Shown: positions 16,575 through 25,485, counted from the first letter of the stretch. The stretch is DNA of 64,000 nucleotides from Paenibacillus_E qinlingensis_A (GCF_031455095.1 NZ_JAVDSB010000002.1:124001-188000), one strand, 5' to 3'. The notes: a model not told the origin generated them from the sequence alone. Numbers and translations are program-made.

Positions 16575-17945
16575 TCATGCCAAACGAGAAAAAATAGAGG
16601 GATCCCCTGCCCTGCGGCTTAATTTGCCGTCTTCCATAATCCCCATCTTCTCTAGCCAGGTTTCAAACAGAGGGGATGGCTTCCTATTCATTGTTTGGCG
16701 CAATGTGGCCACATCGTGATAACTCATTGATTGGTAATTGAGCATACAGTCGTCCCCCATTGGCGTAGCGATAATAAAATTGACGCCTGCGGCTGTAAGC
16801 AGAACACCTAAATCTTCCATATCATTTTGATCTGCTTTAATATGATTGGTGTAGCAAATGTCCACACCCATCGAAATGCCATGCATTTTGCCCATAAAAT
16901 GATCTTCAAGCCCCGCCCGTTTCACTTGCTTACTGTCATACAAATATTCAGGGCCGATAAATCCGACTACTGTGTTCAAAATATACGGATTATACCGACG
17001 GGCGAAGCCATAATTCCTCGCCTCCATCGTTAGTTGATCGATGCCATAATGAGCTTCTGCCGACAATTCCGATCCTTGTCCCGTCTCAAAATATAATCGC
17101 TCTGGGCCCGTCCCCGTCCCTAGCGTCCGAGCCATATCATTCGCTTCATCCAGCAAAGCTGCTGTTATGCCGAACGATCGATTGGCAGCCTCCGTGCCCG
17201 CGATACTCTGAAAAATCATATCCGCAGGCGCACCTTGTTCGATGGCCTTCATTTGTGTAATCACATGTGCCAATACACAGTTCTGCGTAGGAATTCCCCA
17301 GACGTTCATGAAATCATGCGACGCGTGCAACAGCCGCTTCACGCTCTCAACCGAATCCTCAACGGGATTGATGCCTATAACGGCATCACCCATTCCATAG
17401 GATAAACCCTCTTTCAAGGAAGCGAGCATGCCCGCCACATCATCCGTAGGATGATTAGGTTGAAGCCGGGAAGCCAGAACACCTTTTTGCCCAATCGCTA
17501 TATTGCATTTAGTAATGATTTCCACTTTATTCGCGCTATGTATCAAATCAAGATTGGACATCAACTTCGCCACAGCCGCAATCATCTCACTGGTAAGTCC
17601 TCTACTGATCCGCTTTAAATCCTCGCCTGATGTGCGATCATCCAGTATGTACTCGCGCAATTCAGAGACAGACCACCCTGCTATGCGCTTATAAATAGGT
17701 TCATTGACTTGCTCCTCAATGATGCGGGAAACTTCGTCTTCTTCTGCGGGAAGCAAGGGATTGTCGCGAATATCACGAAGTAACAGTGCGCCAAGCACTT
17801 GTTTCGCTGCAATTCGCTCCTGCACGGTTTCAGCGGCAAGCCCCGCAAGTCGATCACCGGATTTTTCTTCGTTTGCTTTCGCAAACACTTCCTTCAAAGT
17901 CTTGAACGTATACATATGCCCCATGAGCAGTGCTTTCAATTTCAT
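16575..17945 (-). CDS. eutB: Ethanolamine ammonia-lyase large (catalytic) subunit
   Basis: 456 residues, the usual size. It begins MKLKALLMGHMYTFKTLKEV and shows KCNIAIGQKGVLASRLQPNH, GLSYGMGDAVIGINPVEDS, FQSIAGTEAANRSFGI, LYFETGQGSELSAEAHYG and MGVDICYTNHIKADQNDM, all characteristic of EutB's TIM barrel. It binds adenosylcobalamin and performs the radical deamination of ethanolamine. AAAGGAGG lies before ATG 17945; the longer frame to 18035 overlaps eutP and was discarded. No eutA reactivating factor is encoded in this operon, although EutB is prone to inactivation. Confidence 0.97.
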   Translation of the reverse strand: MKLKALLMGHMYTFKTLKEVFAKANEEKSGDRLAGLAAETVQERIAAKQVLGALLLRDIRDNPLLPAEEDEVSRIIEEQVNEPIYKRIAGWSVSELREYILDDRTSGEDLKRISRGLTSEMIAAVAKLMSNLDLIHSANKVEIITKCNIAIGQKGVLASRLQPNHPTDDVAGMLASLKEGLSYGMGDAVIGINPVEDSVESVKRLLHASHDFMNVWGIPTQNCVLAHVITQMKAIEQGAPADMIFQSIAGTEAANRSFGITAALLDEANDMARTLGTGTGPERLYFETGQGSELSAEAHYGIDQLTMEARNYGFARRYNPYILNTVVGFIGPEYLYDSKQVKRAGLEDHFMGKMHGISMGVDICYTNHIKADQNDMEDLGVLLTAAGVNFIIATPMGDDCMLNYQSMSYHDVATLRQTMNRKPSPLFETWLEKMGIMEDGKLSRRAGDPSIFSRLA

Positions 17946-17962
17946 TGTCTGGCCTCCTTTCG

Positions 17963-18469
17963 CTAAGGGTGAAAGATCAAATGACGCACTGCCGTTCGCG
18001 TACAATATGTCTTCATTTCCTCCAATGTTGCACATTGTTGTACCAAATCTTTAATCTCCTGCATGCCTTGACCTGTAAAAGAAGAGGAAATGACAATAGC
18101 GCCTCTAGGGATGGCTTGTCTTACTAATTTCACAGCGCGATCAACTTGCGCTATCGGAGCATCCGCTTTGGATACAACGCCAATCGGCAATTTATTAAAT
18201 CCACTGGCAAAGTTGGGAGGAAAAATAGTCTTTGCATGGGTGGCATCTTGAACAAACAGGACGTGAGTGACCTCCTGTGCGGTTGCCAGAATACTCCTGT
18301 AAAAGAACGGATTTTCTGTATATTCACCCGGTGTATCCACAAGCCAATCCTCAAAGTTTAACGCTTGCGTTTTGAGCGTCTTGACCTGACGGCCAAGCAA
18401 AGCATCGAGCAGCGTAGATTTTCCTGCACCGATAGATCCGATCAGCATCGCTCGATAATTGGCGTTCAA
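17963..18469 (-). CDS. eutP: EutP/PduV-family small GTPase-like protein
   Basis: About 168 residues. The P-loop GSIGAGKSTLLDALL is near residue 11, the G3-like DTPGEYTENPFFY near 46, and the G4-like VSKAD near 99. EutP/PduV proteins are small Ras-like ATP/GTP-binding proteins of microcompartment operons; Salmonella EutP has been described as an acetate kinase, so it might make ATP from PduL-produced acetyl phosphate. TTG 18469 is preferred to GTG 18478 because AAAAGGAA is better spaced for it. Sits between eutS and eutB. Confidence 0.88.
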   Translation of the reverse strand: MNANYRAMLIGSIGAGKSTLLDALLGRQVKTLKTQALNFEDWLVDTPGEYTENPFFYRSILATAQEVTHVLFVQDATHAKTIFPPNFASGFNKLPIGVVSKADAPIAQVDRAVKLVRQAIPRGAIVISSSFTGQGMQEIKDLVQQCATLEEMKTYCTRTAVRHLIFHP

Positions 18470-18484
18470 TGCAAGCACTTCCTT

Positions 18485-18826
18485 TTAGGATTTGGTGATG
18501 CGGGATGTCGTATAACCTAGTTGTTCAGATAGGAAGGTATTAATGTGACCCATCGCCACGTCAATTTCCGAGACACTCCCTACTAATACAAGACTTCCTG
18601 TAAACCGATCCAGAAATCCGATAGAGACATTGGCAGCTTTTGTCGCCAAATCGGCAGCGATAATGACCGTTTCACTTGGGGTCAGTGTCAGGATACCAAT
18701 TGCTCCTGACTCTATCATGCCTAATTTCTGGAATAATGCCAGATCCGGATTCGCAATAAGATGACTTAGCGTGACCTGCTTGCCTGGTACAAACTCTTGA
18801 ATAAATCTTTTCTTTTCTTCTTGCAT
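18485..18826 (-). CDS. eutS: Microcompartment shell protein EutS (bent hexamer, BMC-H)
   Basis: 113 residues. The N-terminal extension RFIQEFVPGKQVTLSHLIAN and the core LGMIESGAIGILTLTPSET with ATKAANVSIGFLDRFTGSL match EutS/PduU-type permuted BMC proteins. ATG 18826 was chosen because GGAGA lies 8 bases upstream; the upstream ATG at 18841 has no ribosome site. It is the first gene of the eut operon, with a 110-base leader that carries an inverted repeat. Confidence 0.93.
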   Translation of the reverse strand: MQEEKKRFIQEFVPGKQVTLSHLIANPDLALFQKLGMIESGAIGILTLTPSETVIIAADLATKAANVSIGFLDRFTGSLVLVGSVSEIDVAMGHINTFLSEQLGYTTSRITKS

Positions 18827-18849
18827 GATGTCAGTCTCCATTCAGTAGA

Positions 18850-18908
18850 TTACGATTTGGAGAAGCATGTCTATTGTTATGTTTATGCCGCCTGCCTCCA
18901 AATCATAA
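18850..18908. promoter_or_regulatory. Inverted repeat in the eut operon leader (candidate operator or RNA stem)
   Basis: GATTTGGAG (18854-18862) and CTCCAAATC (18896-18904) are perfect inverted arms; extended to TTAYGATTTGGAG they match at 12 of 13 positions. The arms are 33 bases apart, between the upstream terminator and the eutS ribosome site. It could be a dimeric regulator site or a long-range RNA stem. I see no clear sigma-A promoter, no cobalamin riboswitch and no EutV-type dual hairpin. Confidence 0.45.
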
Positions 18909-18936
18909 CGGATAACATTTCTATGCTTATAGATAG

Positions 18937-18973
18937 AAAAATCCGGATCGGTTACTAAGTAACCGTCCGGATT
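18937..18973 (-). terminator. Terminator of the locus A importer, upstream boundary of the eut operon
   Basis: Stem AATCCGG...CCGGATT enclosing GGTTACT...AGTAACC, followed on the minus strand by TTTTTC. It lies 15 bases after the solute-binding protein stop codon and separates that operon from eutS. Confidence 0.88.
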
Positions 18974-18987
18974 CTATGATAATGATT

Positions 18988-20616
18988 CTACTTTTTACTC
19001 AACTTATCATAAATACCTTTGCCTTCTTTCGTAAACCAATCCTGCGATGCCTTGATCACATCTTGTCGTCCAGCTGCATCTGCTTTCTTGAAATAGTCAT
19101 CCAAAGCAGTAATCGGCAACGCACCATTGATGATTTTGGCAACATACTCATTTCTAAGATCGATTAACGCTCTTCCTTTTGCAAGCTCCGCATCCGTCTG
19201 AGGTCTATATTGGTTAATATTGAACGCAGTTAGCTGAGGACCAGCTTGGGCAAAGCTTTTCATAGCCTGTTCATAACCGCCAAGCAGGGCGTTCGGAAGC
19301 CAGATCTCAGGTGTATTCCACATTCTGTAATAGAGCTTATAGATGATCTGATCGTAAGCAGGTTTCTTCGGAGTGAGCTTATTATCAACCATATCGTAGT
19401 GAACGCCTTCTTTACCGAAATTCACATACTTCTGTAAATCCTTATCTTTTAGGTACGAATTTAGTAAATCAACCGCTTCATTCGCATTTTTGGCATTCTT
19501 AGGGATGATATAAAAGTTGGACACTGGAGCAGGCATTGGATATCCCTTCACTCCGTCTTTTCCTTCAACCGTTGGCAGGAAGCTTAGCTTTGCGTTAGCA
19601 TCTGTTTTCGTTAACCCTGCCAAGTAACTAGCTGGATCCCAATACCCCGCGAATGCAGCTGCAGCTTTCCCCGAGGACATTTTTTCGGATACCTGTTGTG
19701 TTTTGTTAAATAAGTACTCGTTATCAATCAAACCTTCTTTAAACAGCTTATTCAAATAGGTCAGCATCTCTTTAAAATAAACATCCTGTGCGTCAACTAA
19801 CTTGCCATCTTTGACGATGAAAGGTACAGCAAGGTTACTGATGCCGGATAACCCGAATGCAGATGTAATAATATCTAGTCCGTCTAGTGGATTGCCATTG
19901 TTACCCGCTGCAGCAACGTAAGGAATCGTTCCTTTACCACTCGGATCTTTATCCTTGATGGTTTTTAAGAACGTATAGAGTTCGTCGAGATTTTTGGGAG
20001 CTGTAAGTCCCAGCTTATCCATCCAGTCCTGTCTAGCCAAGAAACCTGAGCCCAAATCTACATTTTCAAACTTTTGGTATGGAGGTACTGGAATCGCATA
20101 TTTTTTCCCTTCCAGTGTAACTGCCGTCCATGCGTTATCCGTCACTAATTTACCAATTTCACTGCCAAATTGCTTAATAGGTTCTTCCAACGGCAGGAGT
20201 GCCCCTTGAGCACTAAAACGTTTGTAGATGTTCAAATCTGACGTGTAAATAAGGTCATAGACATCACCGGATGCGAACATCAAGTTGTACGTTTCTAATT
20301 GATTTGCAGTTGGAATGACATTCCATTCTATATTGGTGTACCCTGTTTTCTCTTTAATAGCGTTCAGAAATTGGTTATCATTCGCGCTAGCTCCTTGCTC
20401 GTAGCCCTTAACTCCCGCATTATCAGGTACGGCGATTCGGATCTTAGCCGATTTATTCAGCTTAGGACCTTGTGCAGGCGTCTGGGATGCCGCTGTTGTT
20501 CCTTTACTTTCTTGCGTCGGTTTTTCCTCTTGCTTACTGCAACCAGCCAGAACTAAACCAGCTGAAAGCGCTACCAACATTGACTTCGTCGACCATTTTC
20601 TTACTCTAATTTGCAT
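18988..20616 (-). CDS. Extracellular carbohydrate-binding lipoprotein (LplA-like), locus A
   Basis: 542 residues. A basic start and hydrophobic stretch end in the lipobox LVLAGCSK, so it is lipid-anchored outside the membrane. The body (IAVPDNAGVKGYEQGASAND, FASGDVYDLIYTSDLN, AAFAGYWDPASY) is typical of the long LplA-type binding proteins for oligosaccharides. GGGGAC precedes ATG 20616. Last gene of the operon permease-permease-binding protein. Substrate presumably a product of the GH-A-like glycosidase encoded upstream, since both genes share a 36-bp promoter element. Confidence 0.9.
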   Translation of the reverse strand: MQIRVRKWSTKSMLVALSAGLVLAGCSKQEEKPTQESKGTTAASQTPAQGPKLNKSAKIRIAVPDNAGVKGYEQGASANDNQFLNAIKEKTGYTNIEWNVIPTANQLETYNLMFASGDVYDLIYTSDLNIYKRFSAQGALLPLEEPIKQFGSEIGKLVTDNAWTAVTLEGKKYAIPVPPYQKFENVDLGSGFLARQDWMDKLGLTAPKNLDELYTFLKTIKDKDPSGKGTIPYVAAAGNNGNPLDGLDIITSAFGLSGISNLAVPFIVKDGKLVDAQDVYFKEMLTYLNKLFKEGLIDNEYLFNKTQQVSEKMSSGKAAAAFAGYWDPASYLAGLTKTDANAKLSFLPTVEGKDGVKGYPMPAPVSNFYIIPKNAKNANEAVDLLNSYLKDKDLQKYVNFGKEGVHYDMVDNKLTPKKPAYDQIIYKLYYRMWNTPEIWLPNALLGGYEQAMKSFAQAGPQLTAFNINQYRPQTDAELAKGRALIDLRNEYVAKIINGALPITALDDYFKKADAAGRQDVIKASQDWFTKEGKGIYDKLSKK

Positions 20617-20644
20617 TGTTTTTGTCCCCTTCCTTTATGTACAT

Positions 20645-21520
20645 CTATTGTTTAACAGCGCCAAGCGTCAATCCTGTAACAAAATACTTTTGCAAAAATG
20701 GATACACTAGCAGAATTGGAAGAGCTGATACGAAAATAGCTGCTGCCCGGAAAGTCTCAGAAGCGATATTTGCCAATTCCTCGGGATTTTCCAGCCCGTT
20801 CTTATTCGCTGCAGCTACGACGCTTTGCAAGAACAATGGCAATACTTGAACCTCTTTTTTCGTTAAATATAGGAGGGGTTCCATATAATTGTTCCAAATG
20901 CCTACCGCACTAAAAATTGCGATAGTCGCCAGTAGAGGCTTGGAAATCGGAAGCATAATACGAAATAAAACGGTGAGATTGCTAGCTCCATCTATTCTTG
21001 CAGATTCCTCCAGGCTGTGAGGCAGCGATTCGAAATAATTTCGAACCAGAATTAGATTGAATGCGCTTACCATCCCAGGAATAACGAGCACCCATAAATG
21101 ATTGATTAAGCCTGTTTCTTTGATAACCAGATAGGTTGGAATCATGCCGCCATTGAACAGCATCGTGAACACATAAAGAATATTAATCGCTTTTCGACCG
21201 GGCAAATCCCGCTTAGCAATGGCATATCCCACACATGCGGTAAAAAACACTTGAATGGCGGTTCCCACTACAGCAACGACTATACTGTTCTTGAATGCGT
21301 TGCGAAAATCGGCGCCTGAGAGCAGTACTTCATAGGCTTTCAGCTGAAAGCCCTTCGGCCATAAACTGACCTGACCGCTTACGACATAGGCTTCTTCGCT
21401 AACCGATTTGGCTAACAGTGTGATAAACGGCAGGACGCAAATGAGACCTACTATTATTAACAAGGTGTAATTAAAAACGGTAAACAGTTTCTCCCCGGTT
21501 GTCATTCGTTTGTCGAACAA
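20645..21520 (-). CDS. Carbohydrate ABC transporter permease (LplC/YtcP-like), locus A
   Basis: 291 residues with six membrane segments and the permease loop LEESARIDGASNLTVLFRIM that contacts the ATPase. The C-terminal PFLQKYFVTGLTLGAVKQ is the family ending. The start is TTG 21520, supported by AGAGGAG 9 bases upstream; the in-frame ATG at 21505 has no ribosome site. Partner of the permease at 21548. No ATPase gene is nearby. Confidence 0.92.
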   Translation of the reverse strand: MFDKRMTTGEKLFTVFNYTLLIIVGLICVLPFITLLAKSVSEEAYVVSGQVSLWPKGFQLKAYEVLLSGADFRNAFKNSIVVAVVGTAIQVFFTACVGYAIAKRDLPGRKAINILYVFTMLFNGGMIPTYLVIKETGLINHLWVLVIPGMVSAFNLILVRNYFESLPHSLEESARIDGASNLTVLFRIMLPISKPLLATIAIFSAVGIWNNYMEPLLYLTKKEVQVLPLFLQSVVAAANKNGLENPEELANIASETFRAAAIFVSALPILLVYPFLQKYFVTGLTLGAVKQ

Positions 21521-21547
21521 AGCTGTTTGCTCCTCTCCACTGTTTAT

Positions 21548-22516
21548 TTACCAGATGCCCCTATCTGAATATCTTCGACTCACTTTATTCGCGATGATCA
21601 TCAAGGTAAATCCGATCGTAGAGATAAACAGACCGACCGCGGTTGTATAGCTGTAACTCCCGTTCTGAATCCCTTCGCGATACACATAGGTGCCAATAAT
21701 ATCCCCAACGCCATACACGAGCGGATTGTATAGCAATAGTACTTGTTCCGTATCACTGCCCAATAAGGTTGACACCCTCAGAATAATAATGAATACAATC
21801 GTGCTGGATATCCCAGGCAAGGTAATATGCCACGTTTGTTTGAGTTTACCCGCTCCGTCGACACTCGCTGCCGCATAGAGATCGGGATCTACGGCGGTTA
21901 AAGCAGCGAGATAAATGATCGCGCTCCACCCTGTTTCCTTCCACGCCGTTGATGCAACGAGAACGCTTCGGAAGTAGCTGTCGTCTCCAAGAAAGGCAAT
22001 TGGCGATATCCCAAAAGTTTTCAGCATTGCATTGATAATGCCCGTGCTAGGCGACAGAATGTCGACAAAAATGCCGGCAATGACGACCCAAGAAAGAAAA
22101 TGCGGAAGATACGTAAGCGTTTGCGTCATGCGCTTTACAATGCTGTGTCTGACTTCATTAAGAAGCAGCGCCAGTATAATGGGCAATGGAAATTGAAACA
22201 CAAATTTGAAGAGATTGATCAATAATGTATTACCTAAAACACTCAAAAATTTAGGATCCATGATCAACGTTTGAAAGTGTGCTAACCCTACCCATTTACT
22301 AGCCAAAATGCCATCGAATACCCGATAGTTCTTAAATGCAATGACGATCCCCAGCATCGGGACATAACTGTAAATCAAAAGCACCAGTAAAGGTATCGAG
22401 ATAATCAAATAGATATCCAGATTATGTACGATTCTTGCCTTTAGGCGATTTTTACTCTTGGGGATCACACCTGCATCCTGTGACTTGAGCGCGTGGGACG
22501 GTGTAATCTTGGCCAT
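21548..22516 (-). CDS. Carbohydrate ABC transporter permease (LplB/YteP-like), locus A
   Basis: 322 residues. After a polar N-terminal 35 residues come six membrane segments with VPMLGIVIAFKNYRVFDGIL and the ATPase-contact loop YAAASVDGAGKLKQTWHITL (EAA-like). It forms the channel with the next permease. GAGGTGATGAA precedes ATG 22516. First gene of the locus A importer operon, transcribed from the promoter with the 36-bp element at 22549-22609. Confidence 0.93.
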   Translation of the reverse strand: MAKITPSHALKSQDAGVIPKSKNRLKARIVHNLDIYLIISIPLLVLLIYSYVPMLGIVIAFKNYRVFDGILASKWVGLAHFQTLIMDPKFLSVLGNTLLINLFKFVFQFPLPIILALLLNEVRHSIVKRMTQTLTYLPHFLSWVVIAGIFVDILSPSTGIINAMLKTFGISPIAFLGDDSYFRSVLVASTAWKETGWSAIIYLAALTAVDPDLYAAASVDGAGKLKQTWHITLPGISSTIVFIIILRVSTLLGSDTEQVLLLYNPLVYGVGDIIGTYVYREGIQNGSYSYTTAVGLFISTIGFTLMIIANKVSRRYSDRGIW

Positions 22517-22548
22517 TTCATCACCTCAACTCCTTGTTATTTACTTAT

Positions 22549-22609
22549 ATTTTACGTAAATGTACCGATCGATCACAACAGGACAGAAGTAAGATATCTC
22601 TGACAAAAA
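22549..22609 (-). promoter_or_regulatory. Promoter of the locus A importer with 36-bp regulator element
   Basis: Reading on the minus strand, a 36-bp element (22574-22609, containing ATATCTTACTTCTGTCCTG) ends in TTGTGA, a fair -35, and is followed 18 bases later by TAAAAT (22549-22554) as -10. The same element is found at 30750-30785 with one mismatch and identical spacing to the -10. The neighbouring YesN-type response regulator is the natural candidate to bind it. Confidence 0.75.
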
Positions 22610-22615
22610 CATGGA

Positions 22616-24394
22616 TTATAAGGCAGCTGACGTCTTCAACTTCGCAACAGCACGGCAGCCACTGCGTGGCTCGCTGTAGAACGCCAACCCACATTCTGCA
22701 CCATAGTAAACTTGAATGCGCTGATGTACGTTTTTAACGCCATACCCTCTGCTCTCCATTTCGAACATGTGCTGAATTCTCTCTGATGACATACCCACCC
22801 CATCATCGATGACCTCAAGATACATATACGCATCTTCCCGATAAGCACGGACGATAATCGTTCCGGATTTGCCTTTTTTATGTCGAATACCATGCACAAC
22901 GGCATTTTCAACGAGTGGTTGCAAAATCATTTTGATCATCACCCGCTCATTCATGCCTGCTTCAATGTCCGTAATAAACTGAATCGCACCACGGTAGCGA
23001 TAATTGATAATGTGCATATATTTACTGACCTCTAGAACCTCTTCCGCCACGCTAATATGCTCCTTGCCTTCGTTTAGACTCAGACGCAAAAATTTGGCAA
23101 GCGATTCCGTCAGTTCAGCGATTTCCTTCGCATCAATGCGTAAAGCACTCCACTGAATAATGTCCAGGGTATTGTATACAAAGTGAGGATTAATTTGCGC
23201 GTAGAGCAGCTTCATTTCTGCTTCTTGCTTACTGATTTGAGCCTGATACACTTCTTCGATTAGCGTTTTGATTCGCATACTCATCTTGTTGAAAGAGCGC
23301 TGAAGTCGCGCATACTCATCATTTCCTCGAATATTATCTTCGGTTTCAAAGTTCCCCTTCTCAGCGTGCTTAATCAATTGTACGAGTTTCTTTAACCTCT
23401 TCGTAATGCTACCCGAAATAAAAAATGCAGTAATAATGGCGATAATCGAGACTATACCTGCCAAAGCCAACATGAAGTTCTGGATCCACCTGCTATTCAT
23501 CCCAAGGTGATTCTCTGTCATCAGCAACGCGATGTTCCAATCCAACGCTGTCGCCTTGCTAAAGACGGCATAGTTAGCTCTATCCTGTTTTCCGAAGCTA
23601 GCAATGCCCTCATCTTCGATTGGTAAATCACGCATGTAAATTTGACTTAAACCGCCATCTCCAGAGGCTAACTGATCTAAGCCGATCCGCTTATGAGGGG
23701 TCATCACAACCTTTTCTGCTCCAGTTGGAAGCTTGATATCCCCAAGAATATTCCATATAAATTTAGCATCAAGCTCCACCATGATATAACCTAACACCTG
23801 CTGGAATTTATTAATGTCCTTGATTTCCTTAATGAAAATGACTTCATCGGATTGAACCAAGCTTAGATGCTCGACATCACCGCCATAGAGCCACGTTTCC
23901 CTCGTTTCACCGTTCAAAAGCGATTGAAGGCTTGCTTCTTGTCCCAGCTGATCGACCGCAAAAAAATTGGGATTAGCAGAAACAAAAGCCGGATTCCCTT
24001 TCATGTAATAGTTAACCTTAAGGACATTGTTCTTCCCTACGTGATTGCTCACGTTCTTATTTAGCAGATTGAAAAAGTCAATAACCTCAGCCGATGTTAG
24101 CGGACGCTCAGCTATCGTTCTTAATATTTGCTGAATTTCGTAATTGCTTTGCGTCAGATCAGCGATACTGTAAGCGGATTCAATTCCAAAAGTGATGTTT
24201 TTCTCCGCCTGCTTTAAGGTTTCCAAATAAGCTTTCCCCGTCTGTTCCACCACCGATTTATGAATCGTCACATAGGAGAAATAGACTAGAACAACGACCG
24301 GAATAATGATCAATATTAAATATGACATAACCAGCTTGGTCCGCAAATTGATATTGTAATACAGGCTGCTGAGCTTATTCATCACTATCCTCAT
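22616..24394 (-). CDS. Membrane sensor histidine kinase (YesM family)
   Basis: 592 residues. A membrane segment near 18-40, an extracellular sensor of about 250 residues, a second membrane segment near 300-322, a HAMP region, then the His_kinase motif QINPHFVYNTLDIIQWSAL at about 400, the N-box LVENAVVHGIRHKKGKS at about 497 and the G-box VIDDGVGMSSERI. It likely senses an extracellular sugar or transporter state and phosphorylates the YesN-type regulator whose gene overlaps it by 4 bases (ATGA). An internal ATG at 24382 is an alternative start. Transcribed with the regulator from 25531-25559. Confidence 0.93.
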   Translation of the reverse strand: MRIVMNKLSSLYYNINLRTKLVMSYLILIIIPVVVLVYFSYVTIHKSVVEQTGKAYLETLKQAEKNITFGIESAYSIADLTQSNYEIQQILRTIAERPLTSAEVIDFFNLLNKNVSNHVGKNNVLKVNYYMKGNPAFVSANPNFFAVDQLGQEASLQSLLNGETRETWLYGGDVEHLSLVQSDEVIFIKEIKDINKFQQVLGYIMVELDAKFIWNILGDIKLPTGAEKVVMTPHKRIGLDQLASGDGGLSQIYMRDLPIEDEGIASFGKQDRANYAVFSKATALDWNIALLMTENHLGMNSRWIQNFMLALAGIVSIIAIITAFFISGSITKRLKKLVQLIKHAEKGNFETEDNIRGNDEYARLQRSFNKMSMRIKTLIEEVYQAQISKQEAEMKLLYAQINPHFVYNTLDIIQWSALRIDAKEIAELTESLAKFLRLSLNEGKEHISVAEEVLEVSKYMHIINYRYRGAIQFITDIEAGMNERVMIKMILQPLVENAVVHGIRHKKGKSGTIIVRAYREDAYMYLEVIDDGVGMSSERIQHMFEMESRGYGVKNVHQRIQVYYGAECGLAFYSEPRSGCRAVAKLKTSAAL

Positions 24395-25485
24395 CGCGTA
24401 TTCTCCCGGTATTCCATGGGATTAACTCCCACCACTTTTTTAAATATTTTTGTAAAATAGTACGTGTCCTGGTATCCGACCTGATTGGCTACTTCATATA
24501 TTTTGATCGAGGCGTCCTTAAGCAGCAGCTGCGCCTTTTCTAACCGTACTTGGGTAATATAATCGTTAATCGTTTGCCCCATCTCTTTCTTAAATAACGT
24601 CTGAAGATGCCCTGGAGACATGAATACTTCCCCCGCCAGCTGTCCTATCGTCAAATTCTGGTCGTACATCCTACGGATAATGTCCTCTACTTCCCTAATA
24701 ATTCTGCGGGATTTACTGTTTCGCAATTCATTTGAGGCCATTTCTAAGTAGGTCATCTTCTCGATTACAAACATTTCGATTTGCTGAGGACTTTGCATCG
24801 TTCTGAATTGATGCAAGGATTCTTTCACCTCTTGGGCAATGGCAGAATCGATATGGGTGGCTGCGCTTCGAATTGCTTTTATAAGCAGCTCACTGCAGAT
24901 CGTCGTTAGGAACAGCATACTTTCCATTTTCAATCGCCGAATCGTAAGGAATAACTGCTGAACCTCAGTTGTCAATGCTTCTGTTTGCCCTGTGCTGCAT
25001 AATCCTATGATCTTCTCCACAGACTCCACAATCACCGGCAAACCTGTTGAGGAAATACTGCCTGAATAGTATTGGCTCACGTCGTCCTTTAATCGCTTCT
25101 CTGCTCTTTCTTTATCCAGCTTAGCGACAACTTTGCCTACAACTTGCTTTAATTCCTCCCGATTGAAGGGCTTTAATATGTAATCAATCGCATCCAATTT
25201 AATGGAGGCCTTCACATAGTGAATATCTTGATGAGCGCTGATCATGATGATCATGACCGCAGGCTGCTCCTGTTTCAACTTGTCAACAAATTGAATGCCA
25301 TCCATTACAGGCATCACGACATCGGTAATGACAATATCCGGTGTTAGGTCACGGGCAACGAGCAATGCTTCCGCTCCATCTTCGGCTTCACCAGTAATCT
25401 CGATACCCAGACGATCCCAGTCGATGAGATCCCGCAAGCCTTCCCTTGAAATATAATCGTCATCAACAAGCATCATGGTATACAT
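24391..25485 (-). CDS. Response regulator with AraC-type DNA-binding domain (YesN family)
   Basis: 364 residues. Receiver domain at 1-120 with MLVDDDYISREGL and the phosphorylated Asp in IVITDVVMPVMDG; a helical linker; then an AraC double helix-turn-helix at about 262-362 (IGQLAGEVFMSPGHLQTLF, YEVANQVGYQDTYYFTKIFK). Expected to activate the locus A importer and the large glycosidase in response to the YesM kinase. GGGGGG is located 8 bases before ATG 25485. Four-base overlap with the kinase gene. Confidence 0.94.
   Translation of the reverse strand: MYTMMLVDDDYISREGLRDLIDWDRLGIEITGEAEDGAEALLVARDLTPDIVITDVVMPVMDGIQFVDKLKQEQPAVMIIMISAHQDIHYVKASIKLDAIDYILKPFNREELKQVVGKVVAKLDKERAEKRLKDDVSQYYSGSISSTGLPVIVESVEKIIGLCSTGQTEALTTEVQQLFLTIRRLKMESMLFLTTICSELLIKAIRSAATHIDSAIAQEVKESLHQFRTMQSPQQIEMFVIEKMTYLEMASNELRNSKSRRIIREVEDIIRRMYDQNLTIGQLAGEVFMSPGHLQTLFKKEMGQTINDYITQVRLEKAQLLLKDASIKIYEVANQVGYQDTYYFTKIFKKVVGVNPMEYRENTR

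Noticed and set aside
18860..18935. Sigma-54 promoter or EutV-type dual hairpin before eutS
   Set aside because: On the minus strand a GG is followed by GC after 9 rather than 10 bases, and no paired hairpins with the expected loop bases could be seen; evidence is too weak.
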